From Polyporus tsugae (lineage: Eukaryota; Basidiomycota; Agaricomycetes; Polyporales; Polyporaceae): a stretch of DNA of 64,000 nucleotides. Each line of letters begins with the position of its first letter. The stretch's first letter is position 1. The stretch is taken from contig JAHRBS010000002.1 of the NCBI GenBank assembly GCA_024305745.1, positions 2,604,001-2,668,000 on the forward strand, read 5' to 3'. A model generated the notes under the pieces. It did no database searches. It worked only from the letters and a program-made list of their open reading frames with translations, and was not told where the DNA came from. A program made the position numbers and the translations under genes. Below, one piece after another: positions 22,927-35,213 of this stretch.

Positions 22927-25172
22927 CTAAACAGCGACGCCTACGAGTTCGAAGGTCAAGAACGCTTGGCTATTCTCCACAATCTCAACCTTCTGCAATG
23001 CGAGCAATGTTACTTCTGTCCTGTTTTATCGAGTCTGAGATGACTTACTTGAGGCGATGTGACGACTTGTTCTTGCATCTCGAATCTAGTAGTAGTCTCG
23101 CGTCCGAGTTGGGAGGTCAGCAGCGTGCTTGACCCTGCTAGAGTTGCTGGTTCGGAGCTCGCAGTGTGTCGTAGAGAGTTTCGAGTATTCAATCTTGGCG
23201 CGGCCGCCTTTCAGTATACCTGAAGTGATTGGGAGCATGCTAACTTGGACTTACGCGGCGAGAAGAGAGTTGGCGTACACTGCGTTTGAGGTCAGCGCTC
23301 TGTCTTGCAACGGCATAGGGAGGAATAATCTGCTTACGTTTCGTTGCGACAATACCGATACCGGCGTAAATCAAGTTGTCAGGATACAAAAGCGACTTGA
23401 GGTATGTATGAGAGATTGGTCTCGAGAAAGTTCCACCACCCCACGTAACTACTCACGAATAAAAGAGACAAAAGATTGATGATGCTGCCCCAGCATCGTG
23501 ATATCAAACAAACGTTGAGCCCCGCGTCGATTCATTTGAAGCAGTGAAAGCTGACGCACCCAGTCAGCAACCCTACAGAAAAACAGTTAGCACGGGAAGA
23601 TATCATATCACAAGTAAGCTGTCGTACCGGTGTTGACGCCGTACAAAATCAGGGCGTCGAAAATCCGATACATCCTGAATCCAAAACGGCGGGGTCGAGT
23701 CAAGCAGGGCTGATCTTTCAAAATCAAGCGACCGACCGCTTCATTCCTGTACGCTGAGTACGTAGCAGGTTCACGAGCACAACTGTGAGCAGGCAATCTG
23801 CTACGAAGGCTGTACCTGCACCTGCGGATATAAGCCACTATATGGCTGGGGTTGGGGTCAATGTGGTGAGAAGCAAGTGATTTACTGTGCATACTGTGTT
23901 CTTCCGGAATGTAAGGAGCGAAGAGGAAGCATAACTGCGCGTCACTTCACATGAGTGTCAGATGCTAGCTTACAGGGGTTCTCGAACGTACGCCTCAATA
24001 GTCGCAGCTGTCATTCGGTGAGAATGAAGCGAGAATGGTACAATCGTGGCAGGACTCACCACAAAGAAAACCTAAAGTGAGTGGCGACTCAAACACTGAG
24101 CTTAGATTCAGAATTAGCGGTGGGCTACTTACCGAGTTCTGCACCGAACAAAATGAACTGTAGAATATCCTGATCAGTTTCGTCAAAGCTTCGCCGAAGA
24201 AGGTAGACGCACGGAGAAGACGACAAGAACTCGATATCTGATACCCCCGACTGTACAGGAAATGGTTACATGGGACACTGAGTATATACGAGAATGATTG
24301 CAACTTACGCAGGAATATGCGACGGGCAAAGAAGCTGGGACGCAAGAGTATCTCAGCAATTGGTTCAACAATCATACTACGATCGAAGCAATTGGAAAGC
24401 GATACGAACCTCTGGGACGTGATTATGATGAAAGCCTGTGCAACCCACGCGAATCAGCGGCCCGCCCGAAATCGAAACCCAGCGAGACTCACAGACGTCA
24501 GGCTCAGGAGCTAAATACGACGCACGTGAATCTAGTTATCCACAATCATGTAGGAGCCCACTCACGCTAACAGACCTGGGAACCGACCTCTCAGTGAGGA
24601 ACGGGAATGCGAAGCTGTGACCTGAACATACCAGACTCCGGAAAGGAGAGCACATGGATCGCTGTAGCTCGCGACTAGATAATGATAACTACATCGTTGT
24701 CAGCCGAGTCCCGGATGGGAGATGTGGGACCTATAGACCACGACGGATACATACCAGATGTGCATGCTGAGCACCATGTGAAAGGTTTCAAAAGCCCTGT
24801 ACGAAAGCCGCGGTCAGTCCCCGAGATAGCAGGCAAACAGCAGGAATGGCTCCCACAGGATTGAGACAACCTATTCGAGAATTTGTTTCAAAATATATTC
24901 CTAGATTCAAGCGCGTGGCTGTTACGCACCAAAGCCTTGATCCACCCGCTGTCCTGGGGGTATAATCCAAAATATCGGTAACATTGGTGGACGACCAAGC
25001 CGTACAATCTATGAAGGGTTCACGCATCTTGCCATATGTCAAGGACAAGACTAACCTACGTGAGACCGATAAATGTGCCAATGAGAATGGCACCAAGGGT
25101 ATTATCGAGGGGTGGAACTTGAGCTTGAGGGTAGACCAGGGGCAGCGGACACGAGGACATGATGGGAGCCAT
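22927..25172 (-). CDS. DUF6534-family membrane protein (paralog B)
   Basis: Intact paralog of A, about 332 aa over the same 22-exon plan. The first exon is 25060-25172 (ending DNTLGAILIGTFIGLT) and the last is 22927-22992 (ENSQAFLTFELVGVAV). Recognisable parts are LYGLVVHQCYRYFGLYPQD, CYHYLVASYSDP, FFARRIF, RYRVLVVFS, WLISAGAGTAFVADCLLTVV, RTQRTGMKR, LILYGVNTGLLTG, YPDNLIYAGIGIVATK and YANSLLAALNTRNSLR. The exon after the 16-nt microexon has diverged most (AYASSSLLTFRKN in place of IIFKPFSEFQHHT). I found no stop or frameshift in any exon. A and B share intron positions, parts of intron sequence and upstream sequence, so they form a direct segmental duplication of roughly 3.5 kb. Function unknown. 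Confidence 0.82.
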
Positions 25173-25849
25173 AGCGCAAGAAAGGGGGGCGTAGATAGGG
25201 CGAAATGGGAGACTGGTTGTTATAGAACCTGAGTCCTCTGGATTCGACGTTTTGGGGACAAAGTAACTCCATGACTTTGACCGCTGTGATGGATCAACCC
25301 GACAGTCAGATTCCGTGCCGTAAAAGTGAAGAGGGATGCTAAACGCCGTGGACGTCGCGTGGCTGCCCGGGAGGCAATGATATCTCAGTCAGGCAACGCT
25401 CTCGGCAAGAGAAGTGTAAGAACGCACTTCGGAAAGAAGAGGTGTTCGTCGGGATGTAAGAAGTTATCTCTGTGATTGACATACGCTATCACATGGCAGT
25501 GTGCAAGAGACGCACTGAAGTATCATCAGTGGAAGATATTTCCTTGCGTGAACCAGCCTGGGGTGAAGGGGAATCTTTCAAGACATCGTTTCTCGATCGA
25601 GTGGGCTCTACCACCATATAAGAATCTATGTTGTTCGTCAGCCACGGCACAGAGAACATCGCACATACCATTCGGCGTAAGGCAATGTATATCCATTGTT
25701 GAAGAAATGGATTGTGGTCATGTACATGTGAAATTTCGGAATAAGGGATGGGCCCACGTCTTCCACCGTAGGGAGCCAAGGTGAAAGTGTGACTCACCAT
25801 GGCGAACAAGTGTCCACCATGAGATCGTGTTCTCCCCTCCATGTTGTTC

Positions 25850-26202
25850 AACCATCACTGGCTAGTCGTCGAGTCCACCTCACATGCCGTCTAGTCTCCC
25901 AGCGGCATACTTCTCGCATCGTACGTGACCACCATTCGGGGCCGTTCGACGAATTCCTTTCCAACAGACAGGAGTATATCGTGATCGCTGAGGCGCCCGA
26001 CAGCAAAAGGATGGATGGGGGAACGAGGACGTCATTCGAGACGTCCTCGGGGCGTGGCGTCAGCCGTGGGCATTACTGGACGACACACTTCGCATTTCCC
26101 CCCGATAGGACGATCCTGACATCTAACGCAGGGAATGGATCAGTATTCGTCCGTAGCGTCGACGTCGTCGGCACGCAAACCTTTGCCATGGCCCAGCCAT
26201 AA
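25850..26202 (+). pseudogene. Possible second WD40 relic
   Basis: The end of a plus-strand frame (near 26095-26165) reads FPPDRTILTSNAGNGSVFVRS, which resembles the last WD40 blade of the F-box/WD40 gene. The rest of the frame is not alignable by eye. It could be an older copy or chance similarity. Confidence 0.3.
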
Positions 26203-26348
26203 GGCTACGCGGATTGAAAACTTCTTATGCGTCGGACAAAGAAATATGCCGAGACGACTGACCAATGCGTTGCGTAGTGAATTATAGAGTACTAAGCGTC
26301 CCGAGAACACATCTAAAATGGATTAGTCCGAAAATTATAATATTAGAT

Positions 26349-29300
26349 CTACGCCATAACCTCCCGCAACTGGGCTATATGGGCATCGCGCCGCTTCACG
26401 ATCTCCGCATGGACGATGGTGCTCCGAAGGTCTGCCTCGGCCTGGATACGAAGATATATTGAGGATACAGAATGGATAGACCAAACTGGGGAACGAACCT
26501 GAAGAAGGCGGTCTGCTTCCCACATGCGGTTGGGCAGACTTTCGAGTGCGACGTACACTGCTGGGATAGAAGCGCAACGCAGCAGCTCCTGCTCGTTTGT
26601 ACGCAGGATCGCGAACGCGATGCGGAATAGTACATCAATACCTTCTATCATGAATACGTCCCACACGCGGAACAACGTCTGGTCATAATGGCTCAATATC
26701 GCACAGGAGAAGTGTCAAGGCTAATGCACTCACCTCGACAGGCAGACAATCTGTGAACAAGGAGAGGAACCAAGAGAAACAGATCGCGCCGAGGTCTACA
26801 CCAAGATCGGTGAGGTGGGCCGACAGCTTGGGCATGAGATCTTGAACATAGTCGAGCAGAACTAAGGGACAAGTTCGGGAGCTAAGGAGCGACGGAGAGA
26901 AGAAATCTTCAGGAAGGATGCGCTCAATCATGGCAGCCAAAACCCAGAACGCCTCCTCTTGATCGGCATGGACGAGCAAGAGCGTCGAGGTGACCAAGTT
27001 CATGCCCTGACAATACCCAACCGCCGGATTGCGCCTGCAGGATGGGGGACAACGATCAGCACGCGATCCAAGTCTAACTGTGAGATGAAGCACCCTTACT
27101 TGCTGTACGCCATCAACACCCGGCGCAACTTCTCCACCCCAGCGCCCGTCCGCCCGAAGAAGATATTGAGCGGCATCGTCCTGCACACGTCCTTGTCGAT
27201 CTCCCGCACGACGCTGCTCGCCCCATCGCATTCCGTCAACAAGTCCGTGAACACGCCCGGCTCGCGCATCTCCAGCGCCCCACTACACTCGAGCCACGCC
27301 TTCGAGCGGTACGCGAGCGGGATCCCGTTCCGCACAAGTCGATCGAACTCCTTCTTCTCGTCCTTGCTCGATGACAGCCCGAACTGCGCGAAGCCGATCA
27401 GGCCCTCGCTGTGTTCGAGCTCCTCCGCCTCGTCTGCGGTGCCCAGCCCGAGTAGCTGCGCGGGGCCGCCGACAACCCCGAATGAGGCGTTGCGGGAGGC
27501 TGAGGAGAGAGACTTGTTCGCAGCAGCCTTGCTGCGGTTCTTCAGGAAGAGATCCCACTCCTTGCGTTGCGCCGCCTGCCGCTGGTCGTGGATGTCAGTG
27601 AGCTGTAGAAGGAGGCGCTGGATCGTGTTTCCGCAGACGTGGTGCGGGGTGTCTTCGTCAACCGAGAGGACCGACGAAGTTGACTTGATCGTCGCGACAC
27701 TCGTGCCGCTGAGGAGCGTGGACGTGCGCTTAACGCGCCGCGACGACGTGGGCGATGCGCCGCGGGATCGCGTCGGGGCCGACGTCAGGGAGTCCCCAGT
27801 TGGCATGCTACGCACCGTCGGCCGGGTACTCGTCGAGTTGACGCTGACCGCATCCGCCCCGTCGTCGCCATCGCCATTACAGTCACAGGCGTCCTTCACG
27901 ATATCGATTGTGTGGGCTGTTACGTCCTCCTCTTCCTCGGGCCACGAGTTGTCCTCCGTGCGGTCCGCGACCTTGATGCCCGTCAGACACGCGGGCGCCG
28001 TATTCTTGCATTCTTTCGCGCGAATAAGCAGCAGCGCATCGTATCGCGCGATGTCGTAGATGAACCCAAAGCGGTCCGTAAAGCCCTCTTGGCTGCGCTC
28101 GTCCCTTTGTGCCGCAAGGGAAGATGTGTCGTCAGGAAGCGGGATCGAGAAGTGAAAGTCGCGGGCGGTGAGTGGCGTGTAGTGCCGCGACAGATACTGC
28201 GTCGGGGGTTTTGCGTTTACAGGGATGATAGACTCGAGAGGAACCGATCCGGCTTTCGGTCTATTCGCCGCCTGAGACGGCGCCGCAGAGGGGGTTGATT
28301 GGGAGGTCTCGCTCGACGAGTTCTGCTGGCCACTCTCGGGGGCGGTGATGAGCTTCTTCTGCTCTTGGATCGTAAAGGACCCGAACAGGGGAGAAGCAAA
28401 AGACGGGAGATTGACGCTGGACTTCCGATTCTTGGACACAGGCCTACCCGCCTGGCCCGTAGTCAGGATGCGAGACGGGGTGGGGGTTGCGTCCGTATCC
28501 ACCAGCAGAGACAACCGCGGGTCACGTCTCTCGGTGCCCCCCGCCTTTCGTTCCTTCTTCTCCTTCGGGCGTTCTCGGAAATCAAGGCCAGATTCGCGCG
28601 CATTGCGCACGAGTTCAAAGGCTAGCTGTGCGATGAGAGGGCTCGTCTCCCGACCTTGATCGGCTAGGATGCTGCTGGCGTCGGGGGTCATGACGCGCGT
28701 TGCCTGGATGATCGCGCGCAAAGCCGTCCCTTGGGGAGGCTTCTCCTCAGGGGACATGAGACTCCGTGAGGACGAGCCATTCGACAACGACGGGACCTTC
28801 GAAGGTTCGGGGAGGGCTGGAGTCGCGGTAAGGAGGGGACTGCTCACGGGCGATACGACGGCGGCCTTAGCCGATGGAGCGTCTGATGGTTCTGGGGGAT
28901 CGGAGCTTGTGACATCCGTAACAGACATGTTGCGTCTCTTCTTTCCCATCAAGGCGTTCGAGGAGGAAGATGAAGGGTTGAGGATCGAGAAACCTAACGT
29001 GCCAAAGACGCTCCGGGACGGTTTGCGCTTCGTTGCCATTTGTTCCGTCCTCGGAGTCGATGGGACGGATGGCCGGGGAGGAGCGTCGTCGCTGAGAAGA
29101 GGCTGACTGGCAATGGAAGGCGATGCCTTCTGCGATTCGGGCGCATCGTCAGTGGGAAAAGACACTTGCATACTTCTACTCTTGCTCCGTGGTTTGATCC
29201 ACCAAGAACCCATCCAATCGCCGAGCGAGGATCGGTCGGCCTTCAGCGCATTTTCGCCCAGAGCCGGTGAGTCGACGTTGGGTGCCGTCTGAGGCTGTTC

Positions 29301-31282
29301 TAGGGTATCGTTCCTGTCTACGCCTACACTCGGCAGGGTTTCTGCGGCCGTTGACGATGCGACCGGCGATGTAGGCACCGCTTGAGCAGTCACAACAGTG
29401 GTCGACAGTTGCGGTTGTGGAGGTACGGTGAGTGCAGCTGCCATCGGGGTAGCATCGTCTTTGGGGACGCTGCACGAGATGGACACCTCATCTTCGATGG
29501 CCTCCGTGAGCGATTCTGCGAGAGACTGGAGGCTATTAGTTCAAAGTATGTTTCGCTGGAGTAACGCACAATACTCACCATCAAGCTTTGTTGTCGCTGC
29601 ATGCGGTGAACCTGGTGCAAGGTCTCGTCATCGTCCGGGAACAGGGATTGGAACACTCGATTGCCGATGTCTTTCTCAGACAGCGGGAGTTCCTGCAGAA
29701 GTTGCTTCGCACGCTCCTTCCGCGCGGCCTCCCTCTCTAGCAGTGCACGTTTACTGTCCTCCAGCTCTTGTCGCGCCCGTGTCAAGCTGTGGACAGCAGA
29801 TGAGAGTACTCTCAAAATGGCGTAACAAGGATGCTCGGGGTTGTCACTGGGCGAGGACGGTATCGCGAGAGTCGAAACCGCCGAGCGAATGGCGTCATCC
29901 GTAAAGCTATGCCACCTGGTAGATAGAATCTTCGCGGTATTTGGGGGGGGGGATTGGACGGCACCGTCCTCCGAAAGAACACCGCCGAAGAGTTCGTAGT
30001 TAGACAGTTGCGGGGCACCATCATCGCTTGACGACTCCACTACGATGAGCGGGGTTGGCTTCACAGATCTGAATTGAAAGACACGTTAGTTCCGAGTCAC
30101 AGCATGCATGCGTAACACAAATACGAATGCTAGACGGCTGTTCGCGAGATACGGGTAGAAAAACCTCGATGTTTGTCCGATGCAAGTCGGCCAATTCAAA
30201 GCTCAGATATGTGAGACTGAGCCCGCCAGGGACTGTTCTGCGATGAACCTTCCATGGTTATGTGCGAGTTACAGTGCTTCACATGGCCATGCATCCACAC
30301 CTCCATCCGACTTATGCCCGACCCTTATATGCGTGTGCCGACGTGATACACGAACGAGCGAGGCCAAGGTAGTGCGAATGTTTTCCCTCGAGTCCGTCAC
30401 TTGGGTATGGTGCTGGACCAAGATCCCGTTTAAGACTACTCGGCCTGGAGTGAACTAGACCAGCCCGCGGAGATTGCTGGCAGTGACCCACTTCCTCAAT
30501 GCTGCCCATGTTTATCGCGAGCAGTTTCCAGCATTGGACGCAATCGCACATCCAGACCACAGCCAACCCGATCCCCACCTGGCTCTCACCTGGTCGTGTG
30601 ACGGAACAGAGCATGGCGTGGCATCCCGTTCGCAAATAAAATATGACGCGCTTCGAGTCAAAATACCATTTTGTGGGTTCAATTGGCCGAGGTTGGCATC
30701 TCGAGATGAGGAAGGGTGCGGGTCGTGACATACCCAGGCGCAGATATTTCAGATGCAACCCTCTCCTCATCCTAAGCTGCAACTTTACAATGCAAGTTCG
30801 TTCCACGCATGTGAGAAACGCGCGTTTGGAACTCGAGACCACGAAGGTATAATTATGGACCACGAAACCAAGGTCGAACGCGCGGGCAAGGACCGGGGAA
30901 CCCGGCATTTTACGACGCTCGGAAACCACCACTAGCTTTGGTAGAGTCCTCGCGAGCAATGGACCTGGTTCAATGCACGGACAACTCGTCGTGACGCAGC
31001 CGCGAACGCCCTCTTCCAATACACCAGCATGAGAACGAGTGGTACTCACCTTCGAGTGCCCGTTCCTTTGCCTCGCACGCTCCCATCCCAATTGGCATTC
31101 GTGTATCCCAACTGCTCCTCTGAGGCGTTTTCTAACTTCGCCTTGAGGGTGAAGTAGTCCGTCTGAGGTCTAGGACTGTCTTCGCTGGGTTTGCCGCGCG
31201 ACCGACGTCCCCGCGATGGCACTTCATCTTGAGATAGCGGGTGATGATGCGCGGGCGTCGATTGCGTCGACGAGGACGCCAT
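26349..31282 (-). CDS. TBC-domain Rab GTPase-activating protein
   Basis: Rab-GAP with a C-terminal TBC domain, accelerating GTP hydrolysis by a Rab GTPase in membrane traffic; the target Rab cannot be inferred. Six exons, 31050-31282, 29579-30068, 27100-29525, 26734-27034, 26499-26678 and 26349-26441, give 3723 nt, 1240 aa. The TBC domain starts near NGIPLAYRSKAW. It carries the catalytic Arg finger in IDKDVCRT (Arg about 1023) and the Gln finger in GYCQGM (Gln about 1059), followed by CFSWFLSLFTDCLPVE and TLFRVWDVFMIEG. The N-terminal 750 residues are low-complexity Ser/Pro-rich with a short helical, charged stretch (ELEDSKRALLEREAARKERAKQ). Intron 1 (30069-31049, 981 nt) is exceptionally long, yet joins GTGTRR to SVKPTPLIVVE in frame. 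A C10 run (29943-29952) lies in coding sequence. It is divergent from the COA6-like gene, 353 bp apart. Confidence 0.87.
30069..31049 (-). other. 981-nt first intron of the TBC gene
   Basis: Donor GTGAGT at 31049 and acceptor TTCAG ending at 30069. It contains a 259-codon minus-strand open frame (30312-31091, overlapping exon 1) with no recognisable domain and irregular composition, which I regard as chance. No repeat ends were visible. An additional small exon inside cannot be excluded. Confidence 0.5.
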
Positions 31283-31635
31283 GTCGACAACGTTGTGGCC
31301 GTCGTTGTCGAAGAAAAGCCAGGTTGACGATATGTGAGAAGCAGATGGTGGAACGGTCGAGAGGAGCACATGGGTCCCGGTCGGGGCGCCGCGGCCGTGT
31401 GTTGGAAACCATGGGTTATACATATATGTCCAAGTATAGGCGTAATTTAAATACAACTCAAGACGTTTACCCCTTGCATTACCCATTTAGGTTCAAATAT
31501 AGGCAAAATGGGTTGTTGAGAAAATCACAACTCGACAAGCAATGAAATTGCGACTACAAACTCCTGGTCGTCGACCACCACGTCGCCGCCCCCTCCGTCC
31601 CCCGTCTCTCCATCTTCCTCATTTCTTTCCGCATC

Positions 31636-31985
31636 ATGGGCTGGTTTGGCGGGTCGAGCGCAGAAACACCCGACCCAACATCACGAAAGGACCGTCAAAA
31701 GTGCTGGGAAACTCGGGACGCATATTTCGCCTGCCTGGATGGTGCCAACGTCGTGAAGCCCGGGGACGAGGGAAACACTTGTGTGGAATTCAAGGGAGCC
31801 TACGAGCGCAATTGTGCCAAAAGCTGGGTGCGTATGCCGCTCAACGTCGTGACCTGCCACTCTCATGGCATATATGCTGCACTCCCCAGATTGACTATTT
31901 CAACAAGCGTCGAGTACTTGCCGAGCAGCAGCAAGGCGTCCTGGCCCAGGCCCAGAACCAAGCGAATGTTGCCAGGAACAGGTAG
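31636..31985 (+). CDS. COA6: COA6-like cytochrome c oxidase assembly factor
   Basis: Small twin-Cys protein of the COX6B/COA6 type, expected in the mitochondrial intermembrane space, where Coa6 helps copper delivery to the Cox2 CuA site. Two exons, 31636-31827 and 31890-31985, encode 95 aa. The motifs are CX9C (Cys23, Cys33) and CX10C (Cys49, Cys60), the spacing that distinguishes COA6 from the twin CX9C proteins. The surrounding CWETRDAYFACL and CVEFKGAYERNCAKSW and the helical tail FNKRRVLAEQQQ agree. The intron (62 nt) follows the Trp of KSW in phase 0. There is no N-terminal presequence, as usual for Mia40 substrates. The gene shares a short divergent promoter with the TBC gene. A COX6B paralog is the alternative but fits the Cys spacing less well. 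Confidence 0.87.
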
Positions 31986-34423
31986 ACTGCCCTGTCACAC
32001 ACGGACAACCATGAGCGTAGGCATCCCCTCCCTGTTCCGGATTCATGGCGAAAGTTCGACCCCTTGCTGAGCGGCGGCGGCAGGATGATATAGACGATGT
32101 CGGGGTAGCTATCTACGTTATGATGACCCCCACGCACACGCGCACTCTCCACTCACATGTACTTGTGAGTATCTCGACCGAGCTATCCATATCGCGACGC
32201 CTCTGACGGTCTCTGCAGTACCACACATAATGGATCGTTTGGAAACTTTGATTTGCTGTGATTTTTCAGGCCTGCGCTCTGGCGTCTGCTATCAATGTGC
32301 TATGCAATGGCGACATTCCCGCTCTCACCATCTCTGTATGCTCTTACGCTGTGTGGGCACGTCGGCCTGTTGTCTATGACCGACCCCATAGGCTTGTGAA
32401 TATGAATATGTGCCGCAAAACCAGTTACGCCAGCGGACTAGAAAATATCGTCGCCCCGCATACATATCTCGGGACTGAGGCAGCCCACCAAGCGACATTT
32501 GGCGTGCATAACACGAACATGGTCGTCCCAGTCTCACGATGACCAGTAAGAGGTGAGTTCTGACTTTCCGACTTACGGTTTGATCGGCCTGACACCGTGG
32601 AACCAGACCCAGGCTTCGGTGGACCCAGAGACGATCATTGTCCCCTTCACGCTCCGTTCGCCGACTGCGTCACTTCGCTCGCTGATCCCTGTGACGTTCA
32701 ATGCCTGACGCTCTGTCCTTCGAATTACTTTTGTAGGCCGAGGTGAACTAGAACTTGTCGCTCGCTCCAGGGCACGTCGTGCTGTCTTGCGTGTGTCCTG
32801 CTAATGTTGTGGCTGCCAGGGACCATCACGGTGTAGCAGGCCGTTCATGTATGTGGTTGTCCTCGGGATACATGTGAAGCGACCAAGTCAAAGGTATACC
32901 ACCGACATAAAACGCTCTCATTGAACCCAAACCTTGACACTCAAGTCGTCTTTCAGTACACCCGAAAGCCACACTCAGGTACCCTCCGAGCTCGGATATT
33001 CGGTCCCCTGGCTGATCGATACATTTCTCCAGCCGTTCAGATCGGCGTTCGTTTATAGACTCTTTGTCATGCCCGCTCTCCTCGAAGTTGACACCGTAAG
33101 TCATGAGGTACCCGTGTCTATGCCAGGAAACTTACCCTGCTTATCGTGAAGTATCGTTCCCTCCAAGGTCGGTTTACGCCAGATTGCCTGTCGCACTCCC
33201 ACTCGACACGCATGCGCCCTGTCAAGACGCCGGGAGCCTCTCTCTTCACGGACCGGCCCCCATGGTGTGGCAAAGATACCTATGGAGTACCCGGACCCGG
33301 CATCCTATCGACGTTCCCGACGATCTTCATCGTTACCACATCCGGTATTGCCGTCTACTAATCTACTGTCTTGTCATTGCTCAATCTCGGTTCCGTCGTC
33401 CGCCGGAATACGCTAAGCTACCAGGCCTTGCACCCCCTATCAGGTACCAAGGCCATCTACCTGCCCAGAGCGACTCGAGTTCTCACGCGCCGGGGATGTT
33501 TGGTAGCGTGCGGTGCGCTCGGAGACGGTACCATTCATCCCATCCTCGATGATCATGGCACATGCTACCGCCACCAGCTTTGGCCTTGTCCCGCCGCCAT
33601 TCCTCCTCGGGTGCTACCGTCGGGCGACCTGCAAAGCTGGCCATGCGCTGCTAAGAGCACTGCAGGTGAGTGCATATCCATCTGCACGTGCAGGGGAAGC
33701 ACAGATTATTCTGACGTTCGCAGACAGGCTGCATCATATTCATCAAGCGCACCCTGACACTGGTGAGCTTCGCCATTGATGTACCACATCCTTAAGCTAA
33801 GCGTCCTATGGAACAGCTAGCGACAAGATGGATTTTCTGCAAATGGGGATGCACCACAAAATGACGGCGGTAGTTCCTTGGCGACACAACTCCCTAGCAT
33901 CATCCGAAGGACTGGTTGCCAGCGACACAGACACAGCCTTACGCGTGAGTAGGAAGCGAACGTCGCCGTTATTGGAGAGAACTTATCAAACCACATAGGA
34001 TGCGTGTATATGGGAAACTGTGCGGAGTTTCCTGCGCAATTCCCACAGAACGGCGTACTTCGGGCGGCGCACACAGTGCTTGCTATCTTCCGACTCGCAA
34101 GTTGTACAGCAGCACGACATGCGCAAGCGCCACTGCTGTCACCCGCTGGCCACACCCACGCCATGAGCCACTTAGAGTCAGAGCCCGCGCTCACATTAAC
34201 ATTCCTGCCCGCGGTCCCACGTCAAACGCTCGTTCCACACTGACTTCTCTGATATCTTCACCATCTGCCTCTGCCAATCTCAGTCTCTCGGCGCGCCAAC
34301 TCTCCTCTAAAAGGCTCCGGCTCCCTCTCAGGCCCTCCCCAAACACAGGCCTCATCCGCCCCTACTCCCCCTATCCTAGCCTCGCCCGTGGCCCAGCAGC
34401 AGCACGCTCGCCGCCCGCGCATA
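31986..34423. other. Intergenic region, nothing supported
   Basis: About 2.4 kb without a gene I can support. Open frames up to 149 codons (for example 33103-33552, +) overlap others in competing frames, are Pro/Arg-rich and show no domain. A plus-strand frame around 33513-33779 reads slightly protein-like, but I could not build exons. There is no sign of transposon ends or RNA genes by eye. Confidence 0.45.
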
Positions 34424-35213
34424 ATGCTTGCGAGGATCAATACCAACATGCACTCGCCCGAACGGCCGTCGCGTCGCCCGCACGGGCCCCGGGCGGCTTG
34501 CTCACCCAAATCTGCCAGTAGCATGACGTGTGCAAAACGGATGCACTTCGCTGATATATGGAAGGCGAAGGCGGGCCCCAGCACCGTTCGCACCGCGCCC
34601 CCACAGATATCTCTGCCGCAGTACGTCGCATCTGAGCTTCCCCCTCCACGCATGCTGCGAGATGCTAACTGGCGCGAATGCGTTGTGTTGCAGCGACGCC
34701 GACGTTGAGCAGGATCCGCTGTTCAACGTCACGCCTGAACCGCTCGTCGCGCACAAGCCGCGGCGATACCGCCTCAAGCTCCTCGAGATCGACCCCATGT
34801 CGGCGTCGTCCGACGAAGAGAGCCCGTTCGACACTATGTTCTCCTTCACCGCGTCCCCGGTGGATAGCCCGTCCTACGCCGCCACCACGTTCGGAGCACG
34901 ACAATCATCACGACTAGCACCGTCACCGTCACCGTCACCCTTATCACCCCAGTCGTTCCTGTCGCCGATCATTCCTACCATCGTCATCGAGCAGTACGGG
35001 GACGCGGATAGTGTCGACAGGTGGATGTATGGCGGCGGGATGGAGCCGCTTCTCACCCCGATGGCGGTCGATCACAAGTCCCCCGAGTTCTGGCATGACG
35101 CGGTCGCGCAGTCCGACTGGCGGGAGATGATCGACCGATTCCTCCAACACGCGGAGTATGACGATTCCCTCTTCCCGCCCACCCCAGGACCCGGCGCGAC
35201 GTTCCCCCGGTGA
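34424..35213 (+). CDS. Hypothetical acidic Ser/Pro-rich protein
   Basis: I do not recognise this gene. The model has exons 34424-34620 and 34694-35213 (717 nt, 238 aa). They are joined by a 73-nt intron with a GTACGT donor, a gctaact branch site and a TTGCAG acceptor. The N-terminal 65 residues are basic (SPERPSRRPHGPR). The rest is acidic and Ser/Pro-rich, with RRYRLKLLEIDP, a low-complexity SPSPSPLSPQS run, and a more ordered C-terminal part (EFWHDAVAQSDWREMIDRFL, then DDSLFPPTPG). There is no signal peptide or membrane segment. The bias and long ordered frame support real coding sequence. The start is the least certain point, because the frame stays open upstream and another exon is possible. 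Confidence 0.6.

Noticed and set aside
30312..31091. 259-codon minus-strand frame overlapping TBC exon 1 and intron 1
   Set aside because: It runs in a different frame from the TBC exon, has no domain or homology I recognise, and sits in an intron whose removal gives a clean in-frame join.
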